From: Pseudomonas sp. SG20056
GTDB lineage: Bacteria > Pseudomonadota > Gammaproteobacteria > Pseudomonadales > Pseudomonadaceae
Direction of reading: 5' to 3'
Length of the DNA: 64,000 nucleotides
Assembly: GCF_031764535.1 (NCBI RefSeq)
Contig: NZ_CP134499.1
Coordinates: 2,790,001 to 2,854,000 of the forward strand
The notes beneath the pieces are model-generated. The model did no database searches and had not been told where the DNA came from. It saw only the letters and a list, made by a program, of their open reading frames with translations. Shown piece by piece: positions 48,369 to 57,864 of this stretch. Both the position numbers and the translations under genes were made by a program. The stretch's first letter is position 1; each line of letters begins with the position of its first letter.

Positions 48369-49577
48369 TCAATCTTGGCTGACGGCGCCAATCTTGTGCA
48401 CCGAGAGGTCAGCACCGTAGTACTCCTCCTCCTGGCTCAGGCGAATACCCACGGTAGCCTTCAGCACACCATAAACCAGTACGCCACCAATCAAGGCCAC
48501 CACCACGCCCAGCGCGGTGCCGACAAACTGGCTGGCCAGGCTTACACCGCCCAGGCCGCCCAGCATTTCTTGGCCGAAGATGCCGCAGGCAATACCGCCC
48601 CACACGCCGCACAGACCGTGTAGCGGCCAGACGCCGAGCACGTCATCGATCTTCCACTTCACCTGGGTCGCGGTAAACGCCCAGACGAACAAAGCACCGG
48701 CAATCGCGCCAGTAACCAGAGCGCCAACCGGGTGCATCAGGTCGGAACCGGCACATACAGCAACCAGGCCAGCGAGCGGACCGTTGTGCAGGAAGCCTGG
48801 GTCGTTACGGCCAACAAGCAAAGCCGCCACCGTACCGCCGACCATCGCCATCAAGGTATTGACCGCGACCAGGCCGCTGACGCTGCCCAGGGTCTGCGCG
48901 CTCATCACGTTGAAGCCAAACCAGCCGATGATCAGAATCCACGAGCCCAGGGCCAGGAACGGAATATTCGACGGGGCAAAGGCCACCAGACGACCATCGC
49001 GGTAACGCCCATCACGACGCCCCAGCAGAATCACCGCGCCAAAGGCCAGCCAGCCGCCCATCGCGTGTACCACCACCGAGCCGGCAAAGTCATGGAAGGT
49101 GGCGCCGAACTGCGCCTCCAGCCAGGCCTGGACGCCGTAGTTGCCGTTCCAGATCACCCCCTCGAAGAAGGGGTAGATAAAGGCCACGATCAGCACAGTG
49201 GCGCACAGCTGCGGGCCGAACCTAGCGCGCTCGGCGATGCCACCGGAAATAATCGCCGGGATGGCCGCCGCAAAAGTCAGCAGAAAGAAGAACTTCACCA
49301 GCGCATAGCCGTTGCCTTCCGTCAGCACGCTGGCAGGCTCTAGGAAGGTCACGCCGTAGGCAATCCAGTAGCCAACAAAGAAATAGGCCAGGGCCGACAC
49401 GGCAAAGTCGGAGATGATCTTCGACAAGGCGTTGACCTGGTTCTTCTGCCTGACTGTACCCACTTCAAGAAAGGCAAAGCCGGCGTGCATCGCCAGCACC
49501 ATCACGGCGCCGAGCAGAATAAACAGGGTATTGGAGCCGTGAATCAGGGTTTCCACAGCACTGTTGATGTTTTCCAT
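48369..49577 (-). CDS. amt: Ammonium transporter
   Basis: A 402-residue Amt/Rh channel with about eleven membrane helices. The start MENINSAVETLIHGSNTLF lacks a cleaved signal peptide, unlike E. coli AmtB. The twin pore histidines are in V-V-V-H-A-M-G-G-W near residue 157 and P-L-H-G-L-C-G-V-W near 308. No glnK gene is adjacent, so this is probably an accessory Amt rather than the glnK-amtB locus. The ATG at 49577 is preferred to a start at 49655. Confidence 0.94.
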   Translation of the reverse strand: MENINSAVETLIHGSNTLFILLGAVMVLAMHAGFAFLEVGTVRQKNQVNALSKIISDFAVSALAYFFVGYWIAYGVTFLEPASVLTEGNGYALVKFFFLLTFAAAIPAIISGGIAERARFGPQLCATVLIVAFIYPFFEGVIWNGNYGVQAWLEAQFGATFHDFAGSVVVHAMGGWLAFGAVILLGRRDGRYRDGRLVAFAPSNIPFLALGSWILIIGWFGFNVMSAQTLGSVSGLVAVNTLMAMVGGTVAALLVGRNDPGFLHNGPLAGLVAVCAGSDLMHPVGALVTGAIAGALFVWAFTATQVKWKIDDVLGVWPLHGLCGVWGGIACGIFGQEMLGGLGGVSLASQFVGTALGVVVALIGGVLVYGVLKATVGIRLSQEEEYYGADLSVHKIGAVSQD

Positions 49578-49954
49578 CTGCGAAGAAAACTCCGTCGCGG
49601 GGAAAAAGCACCAAAGCGGATCACAAACCAATAAATACGCACCATATAGCGGCACTTATCATGATCCAGCTTGCCGAGATCCAGGCTGTACAGCACCAAG
49701 CCGGTGCCGACTGAACCTTGCCTCGAAGTACTTATTCCATAGTTATTAATAAGTTATTGATGCACCACGGCGTCCTGGCCAGAACCCTCGCAGCCCCATA
49801 AAGGAGCGCATCTGCAAGGGCGCGCACCAGCGCAATGCAAGCGCTGTACCAGCCGATCAGTCGGCAGCATCCGTCCTGCACCGAAGAAAAAAGGAACCAC
49901 TGCCCCACAGAGGACTCGAACCCCCTACACTGCCCCGTCATAAGGAGAGACACC
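49578..49954. other. Intergenic region upstream of amt
   Basis: A 377-base region between divergent genes with no convincing coding frame. It contains an AT-rich island (about 49729-49760) with an inverted repeat ACTTATT-N11-AATAAGT and two direct AGTTATT repeats 11 bases apart. I found no acceptable sigma54 site for amt. Confidence 0.5.
49730..49758. repeat. AT-rich inverted and direct repeats
   Basis: ACTTATT (49730-49736) and AATAAGT (49748-49754) are inverted. AGTTATT occurs at 49741-49747 and 49752-49758, one helical turn apart. This could be a regulator site; which gene it serves is not clear. Confidence 0.35.
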
Positions 49955-50272
49955 ATGGCTCGTAAGACCCCCGTATCGTCCAGCTCGGATCAGTTACTCG
50001 ACGAATTCCAGGCGCTGGTGCGCGACACCGAAAGCTTGCTGCAGCATTCCGCCAGCCTTGCCGGTGAGCAGGCCGAGGAACTGCGCGAGCAGATCCGCAG
50101 CAGCCTGGGCCGCGCACGCAGTACCCTGCACAACGCCGAAGACGCTCTGCATGCCCGCGGCAAAGCGGCTATTGAAGCCACCGAAGGCTATGTGCAGACT
50201 CACCCATGGCAGACCCTTGGTATTGCTGCCGCCATTGGCCTGCTGTTGGGCATGCTGATTACCCGGCGCTAA
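49955..50272 (+). CDS. DUF883 family protein (ElaB/YqjD-like)
   Basis: A 105-residue protein. A helical soluble part (about residues 10-80, with L-L-D-E-F-Q-A-L-V-R-D-T-E) is followed by H-P-W-Q-T-L-G and a C-terminal membrane helix. This C-tail anchor is the hallmark of ElaB/YqjD proteins, which associate with ribosomes at the inner membrane in stationary phase in E. coli. AAGGAG precedes the ATG at 49955. It leads a three-gene set with YqjE-like and a small membrane protein. Confidence 0.9.
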   Translation: MARKTPVSSSSDQLLDEFQALVRDTESLLQHSASLAGEQAEELREQIRSSLGRARSTLHNAEDALHARGKAAIEATEGYVQTHPWQTLGIAAAIGLLLGMLITRR

Positions 50273-50284
50273 AGAGAAAGCTTA

Positions 50285-50668
50285 ATGGATGCAACACCGT
50301 CCACCCCGCCAAGTCGCGGCAGTTCGCCACGGCGATTTGCCAGCGCCTTGCTGGGGTTATTGCAGGGCCATATCGCGCTGTTTGGCGAAGAGCTTAAAGA
50401 GCAGCAGAGCCACACCCTCAGCCTGCTGGTACTGACCAGCCTGAGTTTGCTGTTCGGTCTGCTGCTGATCATCGGCCTGTCCGCCGCGATGCTGATTGCC
50501 TTCTGGGAGACACACCGTCTGCTGGTTATCAGCGCCCTGTGTGGCTTCTATGCACTGGGCCTACTGGGCACCCTGTTCACGCTGTTGCAGCGTGTACGCA
50601 ATGCTCCCGCCCCCTTCAGCTCCAGCCTTGAAGAACTGGCCCGTGACCGTGAGCAACTGCTGCCATGA
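50285..50668 (+). CDS. YqjE-like membrane protein (phage-holin-like family)
   Basis: A 127-residue inner-membrane protein with two adjacent hydrophobic segments (about residues 48-72 and 78-103), as in YqjE/holin superfamily III proteins. The N-terminus is polar and low in complexity. It follows the DUF883 gene by 12 bases and overlaps the next gene by four (ATGA), so the three are translated together. The role is probably envelope stress or stationary-phase related (family inference). Confidence 0.85.
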   Translation: MDATPSTPPSRGSSPRRFASALLGLLQGHIALFGEELKEQQSHTLSLLVLTSLSLLFGLLLIIGLSAAMLIAFWETHRLLVISALCGFYALGLLGTLFTLLQRVRNAPAPFSSSLEELARDREQLLP

Positions 50669-51021
50669 CTATGCCCGAGCTACCCGCCAAGGCCTCGCGC
50701 CGCGAACTGCGCAAAACCCTGCTACGCATGCGCCTGCAAATGCACCGTCAGGAACTGCGCCACGAAACCCTGGTGATGCTACAACCGCTGCGACAGGCGC
50801 AACACTGGCGCAACCACTGGCGTGAAGAACTGGGCAACAGCAACGCACCACTTTGGGTCGCTGGCGGCGCACTGCTGCTGGCCACTGTCGGCATCCGCCG
50901 AGGCCACTGGCGACGCTGGTTGCGTATCGCCCTGATCGCCTTCCCGCTGCTGCGGCGCAATCCGCCGCGACGCCCAGACACATCTGCCGACACGACTAAA
51001 GATACCCACACAGGGGATTAA
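50665..51021 (+). CDS. Small basic membrane protein of the ElaB/YqjE set
   Basis: A 118-residue protein, rich in arginine, with one central hydrophobic segment (about residues 62-77) and a shorter one near 88-97. It occupies the YqjK position of the YqjD-YqjE-YqjK order, but the sequence similarity is not obvious to me. It overlaps YqjE by four bases. The C-terminus is polar and disordered. The function is unknown. Confidence 0.75.
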   Translation: MTMPELPAKASRRELRKTLLRMRLQMHRQELRHETLVMLQPLRQAQHWRNHWREELGNSNAPLWVAGGALLLATVGIRRGHWRRWLRIALIAFPLLRRNPPRRPDTSADTTKDTHTGD

Positions 51022-51034
51022 GCTGGCCACGATC

Positions 51035-52258
51035 TTGCTTAGTCACCTGGCTACGCCGCCCACCGGGGCGTCTGCCTGGCTAAGGAACTGCGCAGTGTTC
51101 AACGGTCAACCGCTTGCTGTTTTTCAACCTTTTATCGATACCGCCACCGGACGTATTGCCGGTGTCGAAGCACTGGCGCGCCTGCGCAGCACTGATGGTC
51201 AGTTGCACTCGGCAGGCCCATTGTTCAGTGACCCGAAAACCCCGCCCACGGCCCTGCGCCGCCTCGACCGCGAAGTCCGCGAGCAAGCTCTGAAGCGCTT
51301 TCATGAAGCCCCGCAAGACTGGTTTCTCAGCCTGAATATCTCGCCACGCTGGATCAGCCGGCTGCGCCCCGAACAAGCCTTGCCCAGCCTCAAACAGCTG
51401 CAACGCAGTGGCATCGACCCAGCACGTATCGTCTTTGAAATCACCGAGCTGGGCGGCGCCAGCTCACGCCTGCCAGGCGTGGTGGAACGTTATCGAGAAG
51501 CCGGCGCACGCATCGCCATCGACGACTTCGGCGCCGGCTACTCGCAACTCGACCGCGTGCTGGCCTTGCAACCGGACATTCTCAAGCTGGACATGCGCCT
51601 GTTTCAGCAAGCCGCCCGTGGCGGGCCTAGCAGCGAGATCGTCAAGGCCCTGGCGCAGATGGCGGAAAAGACCGGCTGCTGGATCATTGCCGAAGGCGTA
51701 GAGACCGAGGCCGAGCTGGATTTCGCCCTGGAGTGCGGCGCGCGTTATGTGCAGGGTTATCTGTTTGCCAAACCCGAAGAGGCCTTTTTCAGCAGCAGCG
51801 CCTTCGTCAAGCGTTTTGCCCAGCTGCGCGACCACTATGTGCAGCAAAAACTCGCCGAACGCGCACGACTGATGACCCTGCGCCAGCAACTCGGTGAGCT
51901 GATGAACAGCTTCAAGACCTGGATCGAAAGCGGCTCACAGCCCGATCAGCTGCCGCAGCCGCACGCCTACCCCTGGCTGCTGCGCATCTACCAATGCGAC
52001 CGCCACGGTACCCAGCTGACCGCTAACCTGGAATGGCGCGAGTATGCCTGGCACAGCGATGCGCGTTACGTCGGGCATAACTGGTCGTGGCGCCCCTACT
52101 TCTATCAATTGTTGGCGGAGGGCTGGGAGGAACGCCGGCTGATTCTCTCCAGCACCTACCGTGATGCCACCACTAATCAGTACTGCCTGACCGCCGGGCA
52201 ATTCATCGACAACGGCAAACGGCTGCTGCTTATCGATATCGACGCTGCGGGGTTTTGA
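51035..52258 (+). CDS. EAL domain protein with C-terminal sensor-like domain
   Basis: A predicted c-di-GMP phosphodiesterase. Active-site motifs are E-A-L-A-R near residue 45, L-N-I-S near 98, I-T-E-L near 130, D-D-F-G-A-G-Y-S near 160, K-L-D near 183, E-G-V-E-T near 218 and Q-G-Y-L near 235; all catalytic positions look intact. The C-terminal part (about residues 290-407) looks like a PAS/Cache-type domain in the manner of B. subtilis YkuI. The start is uncertain: TTG at 51035, or GTG at 51095 with AAGGA eight bases upstream. Confidence 0.85.
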   Translation: MLSHLATPPTGASAWLRNCAVFNGQPLAVFQPFIDTATGRIAGVEALARLRSTDGQLHSAGPLFSDPKTPPTALRRLDREVREQALKRFHEAPQDWFLSLNISPRWISRLRPEQALPSLKQLQRSGIDPARIVFEITELGGASSRLPGVVERYREAGARIAIDDFGAGYSQLDRVLALQPDILKLDMRLFQQAARGGPSSEIVKALAQMAEKTGCWIIAEGVETEAELDFALECGARYVQGYLFAKPEEAFFSSSAFVKRFAQLRDHYVQQKLAERARLMTLRQQLGELMNSFKTWIESGSQPDQLPQPHAYPWLLRIYQCDRHGTQLTANLEWREYAWHSDARYVGHNWSWRPYFYQLLAEGWEERRLILSSTYRDATTNQYCLTAGQFIDNGKRLLLIDIDAAGF

Positions 52259-52340
52259 CTGCATAGGGCCGCACGCCTTGCATCATCGGCTTAGAACCCC
52301 GAAGCTAGCTGCCACAGCCAGGTAACGGCGAGGACAACCC

Positions 52341-53672
52341 TTGGATTGGCAAACCCTGCTCAACCGTGAACGACTCGGCAAGCCGACGCACAGCGTCGCC
52401 GAACTGGGCCGCACCCCGTTTCACAAAGACCATGACCGCATCATCTTCTCCGGCGCCTTCCGCCGCCTGGGCCGCAAGACCCAGGTGCACCCGGTCTCCA
52501 GCAACGACCATATCCACACCCGCCTGACCCACTCGCTGGAGGTCAGCTGCGTGGGCCGCTCGCTGGGCATGCGCGTTGGCGAGATGATCCGCGATGCCCT
52601 GCCAGACTGGTGCGAGCCGAGCGACCTGGGCATGGTCGTGCAGTCCGCCTGCCTCGCTCACGACATTGGCAACCCGCCCTTTGGCCATTCCGGTGAAGAC
52701 GCCATCCGCCACTGGTTCCAGCAGGCCGCCGGACGCGGCTGGCTGGACTCGATGAGTGCGGCCGAGCGCGGCGACTTTCTCAGCTTCGAGGGCAATGCCC
52801 AGGGCTTTCGCGTACTGACCCAACTGGAGTACCACCAGTTCGACGGCGGCACCCGGCTGACCTACGCAACCCTTGGCACCTACCTCAAGTACCCCTGGAC
52901 CGCACGTCACGCCGAAGCCCTGGGCTACAAGAAACACAAGTTCGGCTGCTACCAGAGCGAGTTGCCGCTGCTTGAGCAGATCGCCAGTAAACTCGGCCTG
53001 CCGCAACTGGAAGAACAGCGCTGGGCGCGCCATCCACTGGTCTATCTGATGGAGGCGGCAGATGACATCTGCTACGGCCTGATTGACCTGGAAGACGGTC
53101 TGGAGATGGAGCTGCTCGATTACAGCGAGGTTGAAGCGCTGCTGCTCGACCTGGTCGGCGATGACCTGCCGGAAACCTACCGCCAGCTCGGCCCGGACGA
53201 CTCCAAGCGGCGCAAGCTGGCGATCCTGCGCGGCAAAGCCATTGAGCACCTGACCAATGCCGCCGCCCATGCCTTCGTCGAGCAGCAGGACGCCCTGCTC
53301 GCCGGCACCTTGCAGGGCGATCTGGTCGAGCATATGCACGGCACCGCCAAGCGTTGCGTGCAGAGCGCCAAGGACATGGCTCGGCAGAAGATCTTTCAGG
53401 ACAAGCGCAAGACCCTGCATGAAATAGGCGCCTATACCACCCTGGAAATCCTGCTCAACGCCTTCTGTGGTGCGGCGCTGGAGCAGCATGGCGGGCGCAC
53501 ACCGTCGTTCAAGAACCGCCGCATCCTCGATCTGCTCGGCAATAATGCACCTGACCCAAGCTGGCCGCTGTACCGCTCATTCCTGCGCATGATCGATTTT
53601 ATCGCCGGCATGACTGACAGCTACGCTACTGAGATGGCCCGCGAGATGACGGGCCGTTCAAGCCCGGTATAA
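52341..53672 (+). CDS. dgt: Deoxyguanosinetriphosphate triphosphohydrolase-like protein
   Basis: A 443-residue HD-superfamily dNTPase. The metal-binding residues are in [10 protein letters not shown] near residue 57 and [11 protein letters not shown] near 105. The length and the insert pattern fit the type that hydrolyses dNTPs in several species (PA1124/PA3043 group). The start is a TTG with GAGGA six bases upstream, and no ATG fits. The FUSC gene follows after three bases. Confidence 0.94.
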   Translation: MDWQTLLNRERLGKPTHSVAELGRTPFHKDHDRIIFSGAFRRLGRKTQVHPVSSNDHIHTRLTHSLEVSCVGRSLGMRVGEMIRDALPDWCEPSDLGMVVQSACLAHDIGNPPFGHSGEDAIRHWFQQAAGRGWLDSMSAAERGDFLSFEGNAQGFRVLTQLEYHQFDGGTRLTYATLGTYLKYPWTARHAEALGYKKHKFGCYQSELPLLEQIASKLGLPQLEEQRWARHPLVYLMEAADDICYGLIDLEDGLEMELLDYSEVEALLLDLVGDDLPETYRQLGPDDSKRRKLAILRGKAIEHLTNAAAHAFVEQQDALLAGTLQGDLVEHMHGTAKRCVQSAKDMARQKIFQDKRKTLHEIGAYTTLEILLNAFCGAALEQHGGRTPSFKNRRILDLLGNNAPDPSWPLYRSFLRMIDFIAGMTDSYATEMAREMTGRSSPV

Positions 53673-53675
53673 GCC

Positions 53676-54746
53676 ATGAATAGCCTACTGCGACAAACCT
53701 TCAGCTGGCATGCCGGGCCCCCCGCCTGGGGCCCGGCCATGGTCGCCGGTTTCGGCTGTGCGCTGCCGCTGCTGCTCGGGCTGTTCAGCGCTCACCCGGG
53801 GTTTCTCTGGGCCTCGGCGGGCGCCTTCCAAGCCGCGCAAGCCAACCCACTGCACCGCCTGGGCATGCTGCGCATGTTGATGCTCTGCGGCCTGGGGGCC
53901 TGCAGCGCTGGACTGGGCTTCTGGTCGGCGAGCCATCCTTACGCCAGCTTGCTGGTTTTCGCCCTGTTTGGTTTTCTGCTCGCCTGGCTGCAGCGCTTTG
54001 GCAGCGAAGCCGGCAAGCTGGGTATCGGCCTGGCTATCTGCCTGTGCCTGGGCCAAGGCCAGCAAGGCCTGGGCTCACTGAACAACCCCTACGCCATCGC
54101 CATGCTGTTTATTCTCGGTGGGCTCTGGGTGATGCTGCTGGCCTTCGGTCTGCGCGGCATGCATGGCCTGCGCATGTGGCCGTACATGCCGCGTTTTATC
54201 AGCATCTTCAAGGTGCTCAAACGCCACGCCAAACGCCTGCCACAACAGAAGTGGCGGCTGCATGCACTGGGCTGCACCCTGGCATTCGCCCTCTCCGGAC
54301 TGATCGTCAACCTGGCAGAGCTGCACCGTGGCTACTGGCTGACACTGACCGTGGTCACCACCTTACAGCTGGATTTCCAAGGCAGCCTGGTGCGCGCCGT
54401 GCAATCAATCCTCGCCAGCCTGGGCGCGGCTGCACTGCTGATTCTGCTCGGCCACAGCATGCAGAATCCGGCACTGATGGTCGCCACATTGCTACCGCTG
54501 ATCGCCCTTAGCCGTGCCCTGCAGGCCAACCATTACGGCCTGTTTGTGCTGCAGACGACGGTATGCTTTGTGTTGCTGGCCGAAAGCCTGGCGCATGACT
54601 GGCAGCTGCCCCAGGTACGTCTGTTCAACAGCCTGATTGGCGTGGCCCTGGCCTTGCTGGTAGCGCTGCTGGTATACGGCCTGGAGCGCTGGCTGGATCA
54701 TCGAAACAATCTGCAAAAAATCAAGCACAGCACAGGCCCAATCTAG
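53676..54746 (+). CDS. FUSC family membrane protein
   Basis: A 356-residue inner-membrane protein with two groups of about five hydrophobic segments (residues 20-160 and 200-340). It has the start of a fusaric-acid-resistance type domain but lacks the large soluble part of AaeB/FusC. It may export aromatic acids; the substrate is unknown. It starts three bases after dgt, so the two are probably co-transcribed, although no functional link is known. The ATG is unambiguous. Confidence 0.82.
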   Translation: MNSLLRQTFSWHAGPPAWGPAMVAGFGCALPLLLGLFSAHPGFLWASAGAFQAAQANPLHRLGMLRMLMLCGLGACSAGLGFWSASHPYASLLVFALFGFLLAWLQRFGSEAGKLGIGLAICLCLGQGQQGLGSLNNPYAIAMLFILGGLWVMLLAFGLRGMHGLRMWPYMPRFISIFKVLKRHAKRLPQQKWRLHALGCTLAFALSGLIVNLAELHRGYWLTLTVVTTLQLDFQGSLVRAVQSILASLGAAALLILLGHSMQNPALMVATLLPLIALSRALQANHYGLFVLQTTVCFVLLAESLAHDWQLPQVRLFNSLIGVALALLVALLVYGLERWLDHRNNLQKIKHSTGPI

Positions 54747-54845
54747 AGCTGTTGCAGCGCAAGAAACCTGCATCCGTGCCACGGCAAAACGCACAACGCT
54801 CCACTATGCTTGGCGCTTAGCCAAGGCATACAAGGGCATGCGCGG

Positions 54846-57803
54846 ATGCAGCAGACAGCAAGGTCCAAGGAACGACGTTTTCCGCTCCATATCCATATCA
54901 GCGTGCTGTTCACCCTGCTGCTGCTGGGCTCTGGAGTGGTGCTGGGGTACTTCAACTACCAGCAGACCAGCAACATCATCCTCAGTAGCAGCGACCAGCT
55001 GTTCAGCCAGATGCGCAAGGAAGTTCAAGCGGATCTGCGCAATACCTACCAACCCATTCGCTACATGATCAACCTGCTGGCGCGTAACGAGCAGATCAAC
55101 GGCCGTGACCGCCATGAGCGCATGATCATGCTGCCGATTTTCAGCCAGGCCCTGCGCGACAACCCCAAGCTAGCGTCGATCTATGTCGGTTATGGCGATG
55201 GCAGTTTCTTTATGGTGCGGCCGCTGCGCAGCGAGAAACTGCGGCAGATTTTCTTTGCCCCCGAAAATGCCGAATACCAGGTGTGGAGCATCGATCGCAT
55301 CAGCGAACAACGCCTGGATTCCGAATACCTGTTCTTCGACGCGCAGCTGCAGCCCATCAGTCGCCGGCAGAACCTCAAGGAAACCTACGACCCGCGTAGC
55401 CGTCCCTGGTACAACAGCGCGCTGCAGAGCCCGAAGCACTTCACCACCGCGCCCTATGCCTTCTTCTCCACTCAGGAAATCGGCACCACCATTGCCCGCA
55501 AAAGTAGCGAGACCACGGTGGTGGGCGCCGACCTGACCCTCGATGACCTCTCCGCCACCCTGGCCCAACATCGCCTGACGCCCTCCACCGAAGTGGTGCT
55601 GTACAGCCCCGATGGCAGCGCGGTCGCCTATCCGGATAGCACACGGCTGATTATCCCCGGGGAAACGCTACAACTGACGCAGGTCAAGGATCTCAGCCCG
55701 GTACTCGCCGACTTTCTCAGCCTCGGCCTCGATAAGGATCGTCAAGGCGCGGTGCGCCTTAACAAGCAGCGCTGGCAAATCTCCTACAGCCAGCTCAGCG
55801 AGGGCGGCCCGCAAGGGCTGCGCCTGGCTCTGCTGGCCCCGGAAAGTGAGCTGCTGGCCGATGCCTACCGCATCCGCTGGCAAGGTGCCGTACTGACTCT
55901 GGGCATTCTGCTGCTGTGCATCCCGATTGGCTGGCTGCTCTCCAACATCCTGGTCAAACCGCTGCGCCTGCTGGTGGGCGAAGCCGAAGCCATCCGCAGT
56001 TTCAATTTCGATTACCCGGCCAGCGGCCGCTCCTTCGTCAAGGAAGTCGACCAGCTGGCAGTGTCGATGGGACGGATGAAGGACACCATCTCCAGCTTTC
56101 TCGATATTGCCGCCACGCTCTCGGCGGAAACCCGCTTCGACGCCCTGCTACGCCGAGTGCTGCGCGAAACCGTCGACCTCAGCGAAGCCAGCGGCGGCCT
56201 GCTGTATTTGCGCGACAGCAGCACTGGGCGCCTCGAACCGCATGGCCTGTTTATCAACGAGCTGCAGCACAACCTGGAAGAGCATCGCATCCCCAGCTTC
56301 GACCCGAACGATACAGCCCTGCCCAGCTGGCTCGCGCAAACGGCAACCGGAGGCGCCAGCGTCACCGTGGCGCTGGGGTTCGAGCATGCGCAAGGCTTCC
56401 AGAGCCTGCTGCACACCCTCGACAGCCCGCGTGCGCACCTGGTCTGCACCGGCCTGCATAACCGCCAGGGCCAGACCCTCGGCGTACTACTGCTGTTGCA
56501 CCGCGACACCGGTGATGAAGCCGACCTTGCCATGCTCCGCCCCGAGCGCATTGCCTATGTCGAGGCGGTCTCCGGCGTGGCGGCGCTGTGCATCGAGAGC
56601 CAGCGCCTGCTCGATCAACAGAAGAAACTGCTCGACGCCTTTATCCAGCTCATTGCTGGCGCCATCGACGCCAAAAGCCCCTACACGGGCGGCCACTGCC
56701 AACGCGTACCGGAAATCACCCTGATGCTCGCCCGCGCTGCTGCCGCCAGCGAGGATGCCGCGTTCAGCGACTACCAACCCACAGACGAAGAATGGGAAGC
56801 CCTGCATATCGCCGCCTGGCTGCATGACTGCGGCAAGGTCACCGTGCCCGAGTACGTGGTGGACAAGGCCACCAAGCTGGAAACCATCTGCGACCGCATC
56901 CATGAAGTGCGCATGCGCTTCGAAGTACTCAAACGCGACGCCTGGATCAGTTACTGGGAAAGCCTCAGCCAGGGCGGTGAAGCGGCCAGCCTGGCTCAGG
57001 TGCGCGATGAACAGCTCGCCACTCTGGATGATGAATTCGCCTTTATCGCCCGCTGCAACCTGGGCGGCGAAGCGATGGCCGAAGCTGATCTGGAGCGTCT
57101 GCGCAGCATCGCCGCGCGCACCTGGACGCGCACCCTGGATGATCGCCTGGGAGTTTCTTGGGAAGAGAACCTGCGCCAATCGCGCACCCCGGCACAGCCG
57201 TTACCGGTGCAAGAAACGCTGCTCAGCGACAAAGCCGAACACCTGATCGAGCGCCCCGAAAGCGAGCTGATCGCCGAAGACAACCCCTGGGGTTTCAAGC
57301 TGGAAGTGCCGCATTACAAACACAATCGCGGCGAGCTGTACAACCTGGGGATTACCCGCGGCACCCTGACCAACGAAGAGCGCTTTATCATCAACGGCCA
57401 TATGGTGCAGACCATCCGCATGCTCAGCCACCTGCCCTTCCCCGCGCACCTGGCCAACGTCGCCGAGATTGCTGGCGGCCACCATGAAAAGATGGACGGC
57501 ACCGGCTACCCGAAACGCCTGAAGCGCGAGGACATGAGCCTGCCGGCACGGATGATGGCGATTGCCGATATCTTCGAAGCGCTAACCGCCGTGGACCGCC
57601 CCTACAAAAAGGGCAAGCTGCTGTCCGAGTCACTCAACATCATGGCGGGTATGTGCAAGGGCGCGCACATCGACCCCGAGTTGTTCGGGCTGTTTGTGCG
57701 GGAAAAGATCTACCTCAGCTACGCCGAACGCTTTCTACGTCGTGAGCAGATTGATCAGGTCGATAACGCTGCGCTGCTGGCCAAGGCTGGCCTGAGCGAC
57801 TGA
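54846..57803 (+). CDS. Cache-HAMP-GAF-HD-GYP sensor protein
   Basis: A 985-residue inner-membrane protein and probable c-di-GMP phosphodiesterase. It has a membrane helix (about 15-38), a periplasmic Cache-like domain (about 45-345), a second helix near 355, HAMP (about 375-425) and GAF (about 435-590). A C-terminal HD-GYP follows, with H-C-Q-R-V near 616, W-L-H-D-C-G-K near 657 and H-H-E-K-M-D-G-T-G-Y-P near 878. About 160 extra residues lie between the HD and HHE motifs compared with canonical HD-GYP domains. The frame opens at 54810; ATG at 54846 is preferred. Confidence 0.88.
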   Translation: MQQTARSKERRFPLHIHISVLFTLLLLGSGVVLGYFNYQQTSNIILSSSDQLFSQMRKEVQADLRNTYQPIRYMINLLARNEQINGRDRHERMIMLPIFSQALRDNPKLASIYVGYGDGSFFMVRPLRSEKLRQIFFAPENAEYQVWSIDRISEQRLDSEYLFFDAQLQPISRRQNLKETYDPRSRPWYNSALQSPKHFTTAPYAFFSTQEIGTTIARKSSETTVVGADLTLDDLSATLAQHRLTPSTEVVLYSPDGSAVAYPDSTRLIIPGETLQLTQVKDLSPVLADFLSLGLDKDRQGAVRLNKQRWQISYSQLSEGGPQGLRLALLAPESELLADAYRIRWQGAVLTLGILLLCIPIGWLLSNILVKPLRLLVGEAEAIRSFNFDYPASGRSFVKEVDQLAVSMGRMKDTISSFLDIAATLSAETRFDALLRRVLRETVDLSEASGGLLYLRDSSTGRLEPHGLFINELQHNLEEHRIPSFDPNDTALPSWLAQTATGGASVTVALGFEHAQGFQSLLHTLDSPRAHLVCTGLHNRQGQTLGVLLLLHRDTGDEADLAMLRPERIAYVEAVSGVAALCIESQRLLDQQKKLLDAFIQLIAGAIDAKSPYTGGHCQRVPEITLMLARAAAASEDAAFSDYQPTDEEWEALHIAAWLHDCGKVTVPEYVVDKATKLETICDRIHEVRMRFEVLKRDAWISYWESLSQGGEAASLAQVRDEQLATLDDEFAFIARCNLGGEAMAEADLERLRSIAARTWTRTLDDRLGVSWEENLRQSRTPAQPLPVQETLLSDKAEHLIERPESELIAEDNPWGFKLEVPHYKHNRGELYNLGITRGTLTNEERFIINGHMVQTIRMLSHLPFPAHLANVAEIAGGHHEKMDGTGYPKRLKREDMSLPARMMAIADIFEALTAVDRPYKKGKLLSESLNIMAGMCKGAHIDPELFGLFVREKIYLSYAERFLRREQIDQVDNAALLAKAGLSD

Positions 57804-57829
57804 GGAGAAATTACAGAAGGGAAAAGCAA

Positions 57830-57854
57830 CAGGGCATGCGCGATGCATGCCCTG
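57830..57854. terminator. Hairpin between HD-GYP and yggL genes
   Basis: CAGGGCATGC, loop GCGAT, GCATGCCCTG: a perfect ten-base stem between convergent genes, without a T-run. Confidence 0.6.
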
Positions 57855-57864
57855 CTCACAGGTC

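Noticed and set aside
49578..49720. Possible sigma54 promoter upstream of amt (CGGCAC-N4-TTGGT)
   Set aside because: The -12 GC is missing, so the essential element is absent. No other match was found in the region.
52305..53489. 394-codon minus-strand frame opposite dgt
   Set aside because: Antisense shadow of the HD-domain gene, with no initiation context.
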